DNA from: an uncultured Prevotella sp.
Lineage (GTDB): Bacteria > Bacteroidota > Bacteroidia > Bacteroidales > Bacteroidaceae
Direction of reading: 5' to 3'
Assembly: GCA_945614335.1 (NCBI GenBank)
Contig: CALZAP010000116.1
Span: forward strand, 1-5,601
DNA: 5,601 nucleotides
The translations under genes and the position numbers were made by a program. The notes beneath the pieces are model-generated. The model did no database searches and had not been told where the DNA came from. It saw only the letters and a program-made list of their open reading frames with translations. Shown here in pieces: positions 1 through 5,601 of this stretch. How positions within the stretch are numbered: the stretch's first letter is position 1; each line of letters opens with the position of its first letter.

Positions 1-962
1 AGAACCGCATCGCCCTCGGTCTGAAGCAGCTCACTCCTCATCCATGGGATGCTCTCGACCAGGAGCTCAAGGTTGGCGACCGCGTGAAGGGCAAGGTAGT
101 CGTTATTGCAGACTACGGTGCTTTCGTGGAGATCCAGCCTGGTGTAGAGGGTCTGATTCACGTTTCAGAAATGTCTTGGAGCCAGCACCTGCGTTCGGCT
201 CAGGAGTTCCTGAATGTTGGCGACGAGGTAGAGGCTGTAATCCTGACTCTCGACCGCGACGAGCGCAAGATGAGCCTTGGTATCAAGCAGCTGCGTGAGG
301 ATCCATGGGAGGCTATCGAGGTTAAGTATCCTGTTGGCAGCAAGCACACTGCAAAGGTACGCAACTTCACAAACTTCGGTGTGTTCGTAGAGCTTGAGGA
401 AGGTGTTGACGGTCTGATCCACATCTCTGACCTCTCTTGGACAAAGAAGGTTAAGCATCCTTCTGAGTTCACACAGGCAGGTGCCGACATCGACGTTATG
501 GTACTCGACATCGACAAGGAGAACCGTCGTCTGAGCCTTGGTCACAAGCAGCTCGAGGACAATCCTTGGGATCAGTTCGAGGCTACTTACACCGTTGGCA
601 GCATCCACGAGGGCAAGATTATCGAGCTGCTCGAGAAGGGCGCTGTGGTATCTCTCGAGAAGGGTGTAGAGGGCTTTGCTACTCCTAAGCACCTTGTAAA
701 GGAAGACGGCACACAGGCTACACTTGGCGAGACTCTGCCATTCAAGGTTATCGAGTTCAACAAGGACAGCAAGCGCATCATCCTCTCTCACAGCCGCACA
801 TTCGAGGATGCACAGCGTGAGGAGAAGAAGGCTGCCAAGAAGGCTGCCCGCGCCAGCAAGAAGGAAGAGACCGTTAAGATCGAGAACCAGCCAGCTGCAA
901 CAACTCTCGGCGACATCGACGTTCTCGCTCAGTTGAAGGCTCAGATGGAGAAAGGCGAATAA
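1..962 (+). CDS. rpsA: 30S ribosomal protein S1, C-terminal part (5' end outside window)
   Basis: S1 binds mRNA on the 30S subunit and helps load it for translation. The reading frame is open from the left edge (first full codon at 3, reading NRIALGLKQL) to a TAA at 960-962, so the gene is 5'-truncated by the window. Visible are the end of one S1 repeat, two canonical S1/OB-fold repeats (about 69-290 and 333-551) with the family signatures YGAFVEIQPGVEGLIHVSEMSW and NFGVFVELEEGVDGLIHISDLSW shortened here to their cores GAFVE..GLIHVSE and GVFVE..GLIHISD, and a more divergent last repeat (594-794, GAVVSLEKGVEGF). Each repeat ends in a linker of the form KQL-x3-PW. A Lys/Ala-rich charged stretch (about 819-872) and a short conserved tail (TLGDIDVLAQLK) follow, as I recall from Bacteroidales S1. 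Codon choice is strongly biased (AAG, CTC/CTG, ATC, GGT), as expected of a highly expressed gene and unlike the cob genes downstream. An intrinsic terminator follows 40 nt after the stop. Confidence 0.96.
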   Translation, partial: NRIALGLKQLTPHPWDALDQELKVGDRVKGKVVVIADYGAFVEIQPGVEGLIHVSEMSWSQHLRSAQEFLNVGDEVEAVILTLDRDERKMSLGIKQLREDPWEAIEVKYPVGSKHTAKVRNFTNFGVFVELEEGVDGLIHISDLSWTKKVKHPSEFTQAGADIDVMVLDIDKENRRLSLGHKQLEDNPWDQFEATYTVGSIHEGKIIELLEKGAVVSLEKGVEGFATPKHLVKEDGTQATLGETLPFKVIEFNKDSKRIILSHSRTFEDAQREEKKAAKKAARASKKEETVKIENQPAATTLGDIDVLAQLKAQMEKGE

Positions 963-1001
963 TTTCATTCCCCGATAAATCCATTCCAAAATCATAACTA
1001 C

Positions 1002-1046
1002 GGCATGCCGGGACTCTGAATGGAGGTTCCGGCATGTCTTTTTTTT
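1002..1046 (+). terminator. Rho-independent terminator of rpsA
   Basis: The left arm (1002-1011, GGCATGCCGG) pairs with the right arm (1029-1038, CCGGCATGTC) over 10 bp with one G-U pair. Four weaker inner pairs (1012-1015 with 1025-1028, two of them G-U) leave a loop of about 9 nt. A run of eight T (1039-1046) follows directly. It lies 40 nt after the rpsA stop and just 17 nt before the cobU start, so it should separate the two transcription units unless there is read-through. An upstream in-frame ATG at 1034 falls inside the right arm of the stem, which argues against its use as the cobU start. Confidence 0.9.
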
Positions 1047-1063
1047 ATGGAAACAGTGATACA

Positions 1064-1597
1064 ATGAAACGCATAATACTTATCACCGGCGGACAGCGTT
1101 CGGGAAAGAGTGTGACGGCCGAACGAATGGCCCTCTCGATGAGCGACAACCCTGTATACCTTGCCACGGCACACATCTGGGACGAGGAGTTCAGAAAAAG
1201 AGTTGAAATACACCAGCAACGAAGGGGACCGCAGTGGACAAACATTGAGGAAGAAAAACACCTTAGCCGACATAAGGTGGAGGGTAGGGTAGTGGTGGTG
1301 GACTGCCTTACGCTCTGGTGTACCAATTTCTTCTTCGCCCGAGAAAAGGCGGAATGGGAACAGCCTACGGTTGATTCGGCACTGGAGGAACTGAAGGCGG
1401 AGTTTGACCGCTTTACCGACCAGGATGCCGTGTTCATATTCGTAACCAACGAGATAGGAAGCGGAGGGGTGAGTGAGAATGCAATACAACGGCGTTTCAC
1501 CGACCTTGAGGGCTGGATGAACCAGTATGTGGCCAAGAAGGCCGACGAGGTGATACTAATGGTTAGCGGCATAGAGGTGAAGATAAAGAACACGTAA
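1064..1597 (+). CDS. cobU: Adenosylcobinamide kinase / adenosylcobinamide-phosphate guanylyltransferase
   Basis: This bifunctional cytoplasmic enzyme phosphorylates adenosylcobinamide and then transfers GMP from GTP to give adenosylcobinamide-GDP, the substrate of CobS. At 177 aa it is the usual CobU length. The N-terminus carries the P-loop GGQRSGKS (residues 9-16). His50 (in RVEIHQQRRGPQW) aligns with the GMP-accepting histidine of the Salmonella enzyme (His46). A Walker B-like strand (VVVVDCLTLW) and the family motif VTNEIGSGGV follow, and the protein ends in the typical ADEVILMVSGIEVKIK. I chose ATG 1064 because it puts the P-loop at the normal distance from the N-terminus; the in-frame ATG at 1034 lies inside the rpsA terminator. 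No Shine-Dalgarno is seen, as is common in Bacteroidetes. cobT follows after 18 nt, so the two are probably co-transcribed. The leader is too short for a cobalamin riboswitch. Confidence 0.95.
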   Translation: MKRIILITGGQRSGKSVTAERMALSMSDNPVYLATAHIWDEEFRKRVEIHQQRRGPQWTNIEEEKHLSRHKVEGRVVVVDCLTLWCTNFFFAREKAEWEQPTVDSALEELKAEFDRFTDQDAVFIFVTNEIGSGGVSENAIQRRFTDLEGWMNQYVAKKADEVILMVSGIEVKIKNT

Positions 1598-1615
1598 AAA
1601 CCAAACTATAAGAAT

Positions 1616-2665
1616 ATGAGACACTTTAGCATAGAAAAGCCTGACTCTGGACTACGTGAGGAGATACAGAAAAAAATAGACCATCTGAACAAGCCGAAGG
1701 GTTCGCTTGGCACGCTTGAGGAACTTGCCATGCAACTCTGTATGATACAACACACACTGACACCGGAACTATGTCATCCGTGCCACTTCCTTTTTGGTGC
1801 CGACCATGGCATAGAGAGGGAGAAGGTGAGCGTTTCGCCACGTGAGATCACTTGGCAGCAGATGATCAATTTCACGCATGGCGGTGGTGGCGTGAACATG
1901 TTTTGCCGCCAATATGGTTTTGACCTGAAGATAGTGGACGTGGGAGTGGACTACGACCTGAGCGATGTGCCTGGCATAATAAACAGGAAGATTGCCGCAG
2001 GCACAAACAATTTCCTTTATGGCCCCGCCATGACAGAGGAGCAGATGGAGCAGGCCATTGCCGTGGGGGTGGAGATGGTTGACAAGGCCATTGCCGATGG
2101 CTCAAACATTGTATGCATGGGTGAGATGGGCATCGGAAATACATCACCTTCGAGCGTATGGATGAGTATTTTTGAGAATGTGCCGTTGGAAGAGTGTGTG
2201 GGAGCTGGTGCCGGACTCGACAATGAAGGCATACACCATAAGTACGACGTGCTGAAACGTTCGATGGAGAACTATCTGACTATGGCTCCTGAAGACGCCT
2301 CGGTGGAGTATGCCATACGCTATTTCGGTGGCTTTGAGATGGTGGCAGCCATTGGTGCCATGCTCAGGGCGGCTGAGCGAAAGATAACGGTAATGGTGGA
2401 TGGCTTTATCATGTCTGCCTGTGCCTTGGCTGCCATTCGCCTCTATCCCGCGGCTTTCGACTATATGATTTTTGGTCATAAGGGCGACGAGGGTGGACAT
2501 GCGCGTATGTTACAACTCATGGGTGCCAAGCCGTTGTTGGCCCTTGGCCTGCGTCTGGGTGAGGGTACCGGAGCCTTGTGTTCGTATGGCATCATTGAGA
2601 GTGCCGTGAGGATGGTGAGGGAGATGAACAATTTCGACAATGCGCATATTACGAAGTATTTTTAA
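1616..2665 (+). CDS. cobT: Nicotinate-nucleotide--dimethylbenzimidazole phosphoribosyltransferase
   Basis: CobT moves phosphoribose from nicotinate mononucleotide to 5,6-dimethylbenzimidazole (or a related base), giving alpha-ribazole 5'-phosphate, the lower ligand of cobalamin. The 349 aa match the family length (about 350). Family motifs appear in order: LNKPKGSLGTLEELA (residues 25-38), FGADHGI (60-66), THGGGGVNMF (87-96), GEMGIGNTSPSS (169-180), GAGAGLDNEGIHHK (196-209), VDGFIMSACALAA (261-273) and LGLRLGEGTGA (310-320). Glu316 in the last motif corresponds to the catalytic Glu317 of Salmonella CobT. Glu170 is in the position of a second active-site glutamate. No key residue is missing. 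It starts 18 nt after cobU and its stop is immediately followed, with no spacer, by the 7-mer repeat array, leaving a 265-nt gap before cobS. Which base it uses cannot be told from the sequence. Confidence 0.96.
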   Translation: MRHFSIEKPDSGLREEIQKKIDHLNKPKGSLGTLEELAMQLCMIQHTLTPELCHPCHFLFGADHGIEREKVSVSPREITWQQMINFTHGGGGVNMFCRQYGFDLKIVDVGVDYDLSDVPGIINRKIAAGTNNFLYGPAMTEEQMEQAIAVGVEMVDKAIADGSNIVCMGEMGIGNTSPSSVWMSIFENVPLEECVGAGAGLDNEGIHHKYDVLKRSMENYLTMAPEDASVEYAIRYFGGFEMVAAIGAMLRAAERKITVMVDGFIMSACALAAIRLYPAAFDYMIFGHKGDEGGHARMLQLMGAKPLLALGLRLGEGTGALCSYGIIESAVRMVREMNNFDNAHITKYF

Positions 2666-2756
2666 TGAGGAGAGAGGAGTGAGGAGTGAGGAGAGGGGAG
2701 TGAGGAGAGAGGAGTGAGGAGTGAGGAGAGAGGAGTGAGGAGTGAGGAGAGAGAAT
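2666..2756. repeat. Tandem 7-mer array (WGAGGAG), purine-rich, with 21-nt higher-order period
   Basis: The array begins at the base after the cobT stop. Cut in sevens it gives 12 full units at 2666-2749, each TGAGGAG or AGAGGAG (one variant, AGGGGAG, at 2694-2700), and a degenerate thirteenth (AGAGAAT, 2750-2756). Writing T or A for the first base, the order is T,A,T,T,A*,T,A,T,T,A,T,T,(A). The A-T-T triplet recurs at 2673-2693, 2708-2728 and 2729-2749, a 21-nt super-period; the A* copy has lost one T unit. The plus strand is almost pure A/G apart from the unit-initial T. Because TGA recurs every 7 nt, all three forward frames are closed, while the minus strand (CTCCTCA/CTCCTCT) has no stops. 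No inverted termini or transposase suggest a mobile element. Function unknown; replication slippage is the likely origin. Confidence 0.93.
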
Positions 2757-2776
2757 AGTCTAACCGCAAAGTAAAG

Positions 2777-2912
2777 ACTTGTCCACTCGTCTACTTGTCA
2801 ACTCGTCCACTTGTCAACTTGTCAACTCGTCCACTTGTCAACTTGTCAACTTGTCAACTTGTCAACTCGTCAACTCATCAACTTGTCAACTCGTCAACTC
2901 ATCCACTTGTCA
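2777..2912. repeat. Tandem 8-mer array, 17 units, consensus ACTTGTCA
   Basis: Cut in eights from 2777, the sequence gives 17 uninterrupted units. Nine are exactly ACTTGTCA (2793, 2809, 2817, 2833, 2841, 2849, 2857, 2881, 2905). The others vary only at positions 4, 5 and 8 (ACTCGTCC, ACTCGTCA, ACTCATCA, ACTCATCC, ACTTGTCC, ACTCGTCT). A three-unit (24-nt) super-repeat is present: 2801-2824 is identical to 2825-2848, and 2865-2888 differs from 2889-2912 at one base. Since 8 is coprime to 3, every forward frame reads a version of the same octapeptide (STCQLVNL, with H, R or I variants), and all three frames are open through the array; the minus strand has TGA in each frame. The array ends 18 nt before the cobS ATG, after an A-rich stretch. 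A 20-nt spacer (2757-2776) separates it from the 7-mer array. It does not look like CRISPR: the units are too short and there are no spacers. Confidence 0.95.
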
Positions 2913-2930
2913 AATAAAAAAAACATAGAA

Positions 2931-3734
2931 ATGAGAGTATCGATAGATAATGCAAAATGGTGGGAGACACCGTTGGCTGCATTCATATTTTTTACGAGAC
3001 TTCCTTTGTGGCGACTGCACCAGCCTCCTGCCCATTGTTACAAGCATGTGGTGGAGTGGTGGCCTCTAACAGGTTGGCTTACGGGAAGCGTTATGGGACT
3101 TACCGTGTTTGTGGTAAGTCATTATGCCAGCGTGACTTTGGCCGTGTTGCTTGCCATTGCCCTGAGGATGCTATTGACAGGAGCCCTTCATGAGGATGGG
3201 CTGACTGACTTCTTCGACGGCTTTGGCGGTGGTGGCAACGACCGTGAGCGAATACTTGCCATAATGAAGGATTCGCGTATTGGCACCTACGGAGTGCTCG
3301 GACTCATAATGTATCTTGCGCTTCTCGTGGTTTCGATGGTTGGTATTGACCCTCTGTTGCTGTCGTGTGTGATGGCGGCAGCCGACCCGTTTTGCAAGAT
3401 GCTGAGTGCACAGATAATAATGTTTTTGCCTTACGCCCGTACGGAAGAAGAGGCGAAGGCAAAAACAGTGTATGTGAAGTATGATGTGGTGGCAGGTATA
3501 CGTCTTGCCATTGCCGGCTTGCTGCCAGTGGTGGCCTTGGGCTATGTCATGGCCGAGAGCTATGGCATTGGAGTGTCGCAGCTTCAGATGGTGATAGCTT
3601 TTCCATGCTTTGTGTTCTATGGGCTGTATATGCTGATGAACAAGAAATTGCGTGGTTATACAGGCGACTGCTGCGGAGCGTTGTTTCTCTTGGTGGAGCT
3701 GTCGTTCTATTTGGCTTTCAGTATTCTGCTGTAG
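2931..3734 (+). CDS. cobS: Adenosylcobinamide-GDP ribazoletransferase (cobalamin synthase)
   Basis: CobS is the polytopic inner-membrane enzyme that joins adenosylcobinamide-GDP (made by CobU) to alpha-ribazole or its phosphate (made by CobT), closing the nucleotide loop. From ATG 2931 it is 267 aa, a little longer than the roughly 250 aa common in the family. Seen in order: the N-terminal FIFFTRLPLWRL (residues 18-29); the acidic metal-binding motif ALHEDGLTDFFDGFGG (85-100, Asp89/Asp93/Asp96); RERILAIMKDSRIGTYG (105-121); and GYTGDCCGA (242-250). Hydrophobic segments at about 49-63, 68-84, 120-140, 187-207, 218-236 and 250-266 fit several membrane helices. The frame is open upstream through the 8-mer array to 2775, and a TTG at 2811 would add 40 repeat-encoded residues. 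I reject that start because the family N-terminus begins near 2931 and the A-rich run just upstream fits a Bacteroidetes leader. It ends 20 nt from the convergent kinase gene. Confidence 0.94.
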   Translation: MRVSIDNAKWWETPLAAFIFFTRLPLWRLHQPPAHCYKHVVEWWPLTGWLTGSVMGLTVFVVSHYASVTLAVLLAIALRMLLTGALHEDGLTDFFDGFGGGGNDRERILAIMKDSRIGTYGVLGLIMYLALLVVSMVGIDPLLLSCVMAAADPFCKMLSAQIIMFLPYARTEEEAKAKTVYVKYDVVAGIRLAIAGLLPVVALGYVMAESYGIGVSQLQMVIAFPCFVFYGLYMLMNKKLRGYTGDCCGALFLLVELSFYLAFSILL

Positions 3735-3754
3735 GGCTTTGCCTTACGGCAGTT

Positions 3755-5601
3755 TCACTGTTTTGTAGTATTTGAAATTATCCCCCCCAAGTCGGTAGGA
3801 TGGAGGAAAGAGAACTTTGCGCCTTCTGTATAGTTGGTGTCGAGCCAAATCTTTCCTCCCAACAGTTCGATGATCTGTCGGCATATCTGAAGTCCGAGTC
3901 CTGTTCCTTGTTTGAACTGGTCGAGTTTTACGAATCGTCCGAACACCTTTTCCGCGTTTTCCTTCTTTATGCCGCATCCTTGGTCGGAAACCGAGAATTT
4001 GGCAATTTTTACTAACGGGTCTATATCGAGCCGTATAGAGATAGTGCCTTTCTCGCTGAATTTCATAGCGTTGGTTAGCAGATTGACAATCACCTGTCTG
4101 AGTCTTGTCTCGTCGGTCACAAACTCCACGTTGTCGATGTTGCTTGAAAATGCGAAGTCGATAGGCTTTTTGCAAGTCACCTTAACAGATTCGAGCACCG
4201 AGCGGCATAGTTTAGTGATGTTGCAGGGCTTGAGTTCGAGTTCAAGCTTTCCGCTTTCAATCCTTGAGAGGTCGAGCACGTCGTTTACAAGTTTCAGCAG
4301 AGCCTGTGAGTTCTCGTTAATTATATCGTTGAAATGCACTTTCTCGTGTGCGTCGAACTCGTCGCCTCTTGTGGCGAGCAGTCCCGAGAATCCCACGATG
4401 GCGTTTAGTGGCGTTCTTATCTCATGGCTCATGTTTGCGAGGAAGGCCGACTTCATCTTGTTTGACTCTTCTGCCCTGTCTCTTGCAATTTCCAGTTCCT
4501 TGCTTTTGTCTATGAGTTCAAGCTTCATGTTGTTGAGTTTCACCACATAATATGATGTGACGGTGAATCCGATGGCAAGCAGAACGGTGATGCCTAAGAT
4601 AATCATTATAGCATTGCTATGTTGTTCCCAGAACGACTCAGGTTCGTTTTTCAGTCTGCTGTCGGCTGGAAGTAGCTTGGGGTCAAGGCCAATTTGTTTA
4701 AGTATATCGTAGTTGAACACATAGTTGTCGGCCCTGTAGACGAATCCCTGTGGAATTTTTGACTTTTCATATTCCGAATACATGATAGCCAGTCGTATTC
4801 CTGAATCGTCGTAGTCAGGATAGTATCCTCCAAGCGCCCAGTCATCCATTCCAGAGCCAGTGATGGATATTACCGGGAGCTTTGGGTTTGCGTTGGCGAG
4901 TGTGGTGGTAGACTTGCTCACGTTGAAGCTTTTGTTTCTGTCGAGTCTCCATGCTCCGAGCATTACGCATGTGCCCTCCTTGGCTTTTCTGAGTTTCTCG
5001 ATAAGTGCTTCGTATGTTTGCTTTCTTCCGTCGAAGTATTCCATTTTGATGTTGCCCATTTTCTTTTCCATTTTCCTTGCAAGGGCCTGCACGCTTATTC
5101 CCCCGAGGCTGTTGTCGCTTATGAAGATACATCTTTTTGTATCGGGAAACAAATTCAGCATGAGTTCCTTGTTGGACTCGATGTCGCATCTTGTAACTAT
5201 ACCTCCCACAATGTTGTAGTCGATAAAGTCAGTGCGCAGGTTTTTTATCTCAGGCATCCAGTCGGCGGTATTGAAATCGCCTTCCGGTATGATAATGATG
5301 TCGGCACTGCATGAGCCTATGAGTACAGGAAGGTTTTTAAGCCTGATGTCAGGAAGCGAGAAGAAGGTGGTGACGGCCTCCCTTCCGGTGAGTATCACGG
5401 GAATGTCGGTATTTTCTGGAATGTTATATTTCTGCAAGATAGCAGTCATGTCCTGTTTCCATTTTTTTATTTCCTCTATGCCTTTGACATTCATGCTTTC
5501 CACGACGACCTCGGTTTCAGGCAGCAGTTCCGCCGTTCGCTTGGAGAATTCGGAAAGGTATCCGGCAACGTACTTGTTGTCGGGATCGTATGAAGTGATA
5601 T
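3755..5601 (-). CDS. Membrane sensor histidine kinase with extracytoplasmic binding-protein-like sensor (5' end outside window)
   Basis: The frame is open on the minus strand from the right edge (residues read [18 protein letters not shown]) to a TGA at 3755-3757, so the N-terminus, signal peptide and promoter are not in view. The order is: a large sensor region (about 4620-5601) with alternating beta-strand and helix segments such as [20 protein letters not shown] and [14 protein letters not shown], resembling a periplasmic ABC-type substrate-binding fold (inference); one membrane helix (about 4544-4615, [16 protein letters not shown]); a short coiled-coil linker; a HisKA domain with H-box [20 protein letters not shown], phospho-acceptor His codon at 4424-4426; and a HATPase_c domain with N-box [10 protein letters not shown] (4055-4084), G1 DQGCGI (about 3968-3985), an F-box-like [10 protein letters not shown], and G2 GTGLGL (3890-3907). 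It ends about 15 residues after the ATPase fold, with no receiver or DNA-binding domain, so the partner regulator must be elsewhere. Signal unknown. It is convergent with cobS, giving no reason to link it to B12. Confidence 0.9.
   Translation of the reverse strand, partial: ITSYDPDNKYVAGYLSEFSKRTAELLPETEVVVESMNVKGIEEIKKWKQDMTAILQKYNIPENTDIPVILTGREAVTTFFSLPDIRLKNLPVLIGSCSADIIIIPEGDFNTADWMPEIKNLRTDFIDYNIVGGIVTRCDIESNKELMLNLFPDTKRCIFISDNSLGGISVQALARKMEKKMGNIKMEYFDGRKQTYEALIEKLRKAKEGTCVMLGAWRLDRNKSFNVSKSTTTLANANPKLPVISITGSGMDDWALGGYYPDYDDSGIRLAIMYSEYEKSKIPQGFVYRADNYVFNYDILKQIGLDPKLLPADSRLKNEPESFWEQHSNAIMIILGITVLLAIGFTVTSYYVVKLNNMKLELIDKSKELEIARDRAEESNKMKSAFLANMSHEIRTPLNAIVGFSGLLATRGDEFDAHEKVHFNDIINENSQALLKLVNDVLDLSRIESGKLELELKPCNITKLCRSVLESVKVTCKKPIDFAFSSNIDNVEFVTDETRLRQVIVNLLTNAMKFSEKGTISIRLDIDPLVKIAKFSVSDQGCGIKKENAEKVFGRFVKLDQFKQGTGLGLQICRQIIELLGGKIWLDTNYTEGAKFSFLHPTDLGGIISNTTKQ

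Noticed and set aside
1034..1063. Upstream in-frame ATG for cobU, adding ten residues
   Set aside because: The codon is inside the right arm of the rpsA terminator and the extra residues (SFFYG...) come from the T-run. ATG 1064 fits the family.
963..1063. Cobalamin riboswitch upstream of cobU
   Set aside because: Only about 100 nt are available, mostly occupied by the rpsA terminator, and no B12-box-like element was seen.
165..1064. A 299-residue open frame on the minus strand antisense to rpsA
   Set aside because: It mirrors the strongly biased codons of rpsA, crosses the rpsA terminator, and its protein shows no recognisable domain.
2777..2912. 8-mer array as a CRISPR array or a plasmid-type iteron origin
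   Set aside because: There are no unique spacers between units and no cas genes. No replication initiator gene or AT-rich unwinding region is nearby, and the neighbours are chromosomal housekeeping genes.
2777..2912. Repeated TTGACA on the minus strand as multiple -35 promoter boxes
   Set aside because: It is a by-product of the repeat unit. Bacteroidetes housekeeping promoters use a different consensus, and no matching -10/-7 element is seen at regular spacing.
2811..2930. A TTG-started N-terminal extension of CobS made of octapeptide repeats
   Set aside because: It is a direct translation of the tandem array, uses a weak start codon, and lies outside the CobS family region. Kept as a finding, not as the gene start.
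3739..3752. Small hairpin (TGCC-TTAC-GGCA) between the convergent cobS and kinase genes as a bidirectional terminator
   Set aside because: The stem is only 4 bp plus one G-T pair, with no clear T-run on either side. Too weak to call.
3912..4550. A 212-residue plus-strand open frame within the kinase gene
   Set aside because: It is a Ser-rich shadow of the HisKA/HATPase coding region, whose minus-strand motifs are unambiguous.

Overview
This window looks like chromosomal DNA of a Bacteroidetes bacterium, most likely a Prevotella-like member of the Bacteroidales. The reasons are the ribosomal protein S1 tail (a Lys/Ala-rich linker, then a conserved TLGDIDVLAQLK end), A-rich leaders with no Shine-Dalgarno sequence, the gene order cobU-cobT-cobS, and the style of the sensor kinase. 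This placement is inference from protein flavour, not a database match.

Layout: (1) Positions 1-962 hold the 3' part of rpsA (+), with three full S1 repeats at an exact 261-nt spacing, closed by a strong intrinsic terminator (1002-1046). (2) Positions 1064-3734 hold a same-strand cobalamin nucleotide-loop cluster: cobU (1064-1597), cobT (1616-2665) and cobS (2931-3734). CobU activates adenosylcobinamide to its GDP form, CobT makes alpha-ribazole phosphate from a base such as dimethylbenzimidazole, and CobS joins the two in the membrane. The cluster can therefore complete or salvage B12 from cobinamide. No cobC phosphatase gene lies directly downstream. (3) The 265-nt gap between cobT and cobS is almost entirely two different short tandem arrays: about 12 copies of a 7-mer (WGAGGAG) and 17 copies of an 8-mer (consensus ACTTGTCA). 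(4) On the minus strand, convergent with cobS and only 20 nt from it, is a membrane sensor histidine kinase (3755-5601). Its 5' end lies beyond the window edge.

The genes themselves are ordinary and well recognised. The unusual part is the double tandem array inside the cob cluster. Each array carries a higher-order period of three units (21 and 24 nt). The 8-mer array is open in all three forward frames and one frame runs without a stop into cobS. No novel multi-gene system is visible; the arrays are the only structure the genes do not explain.
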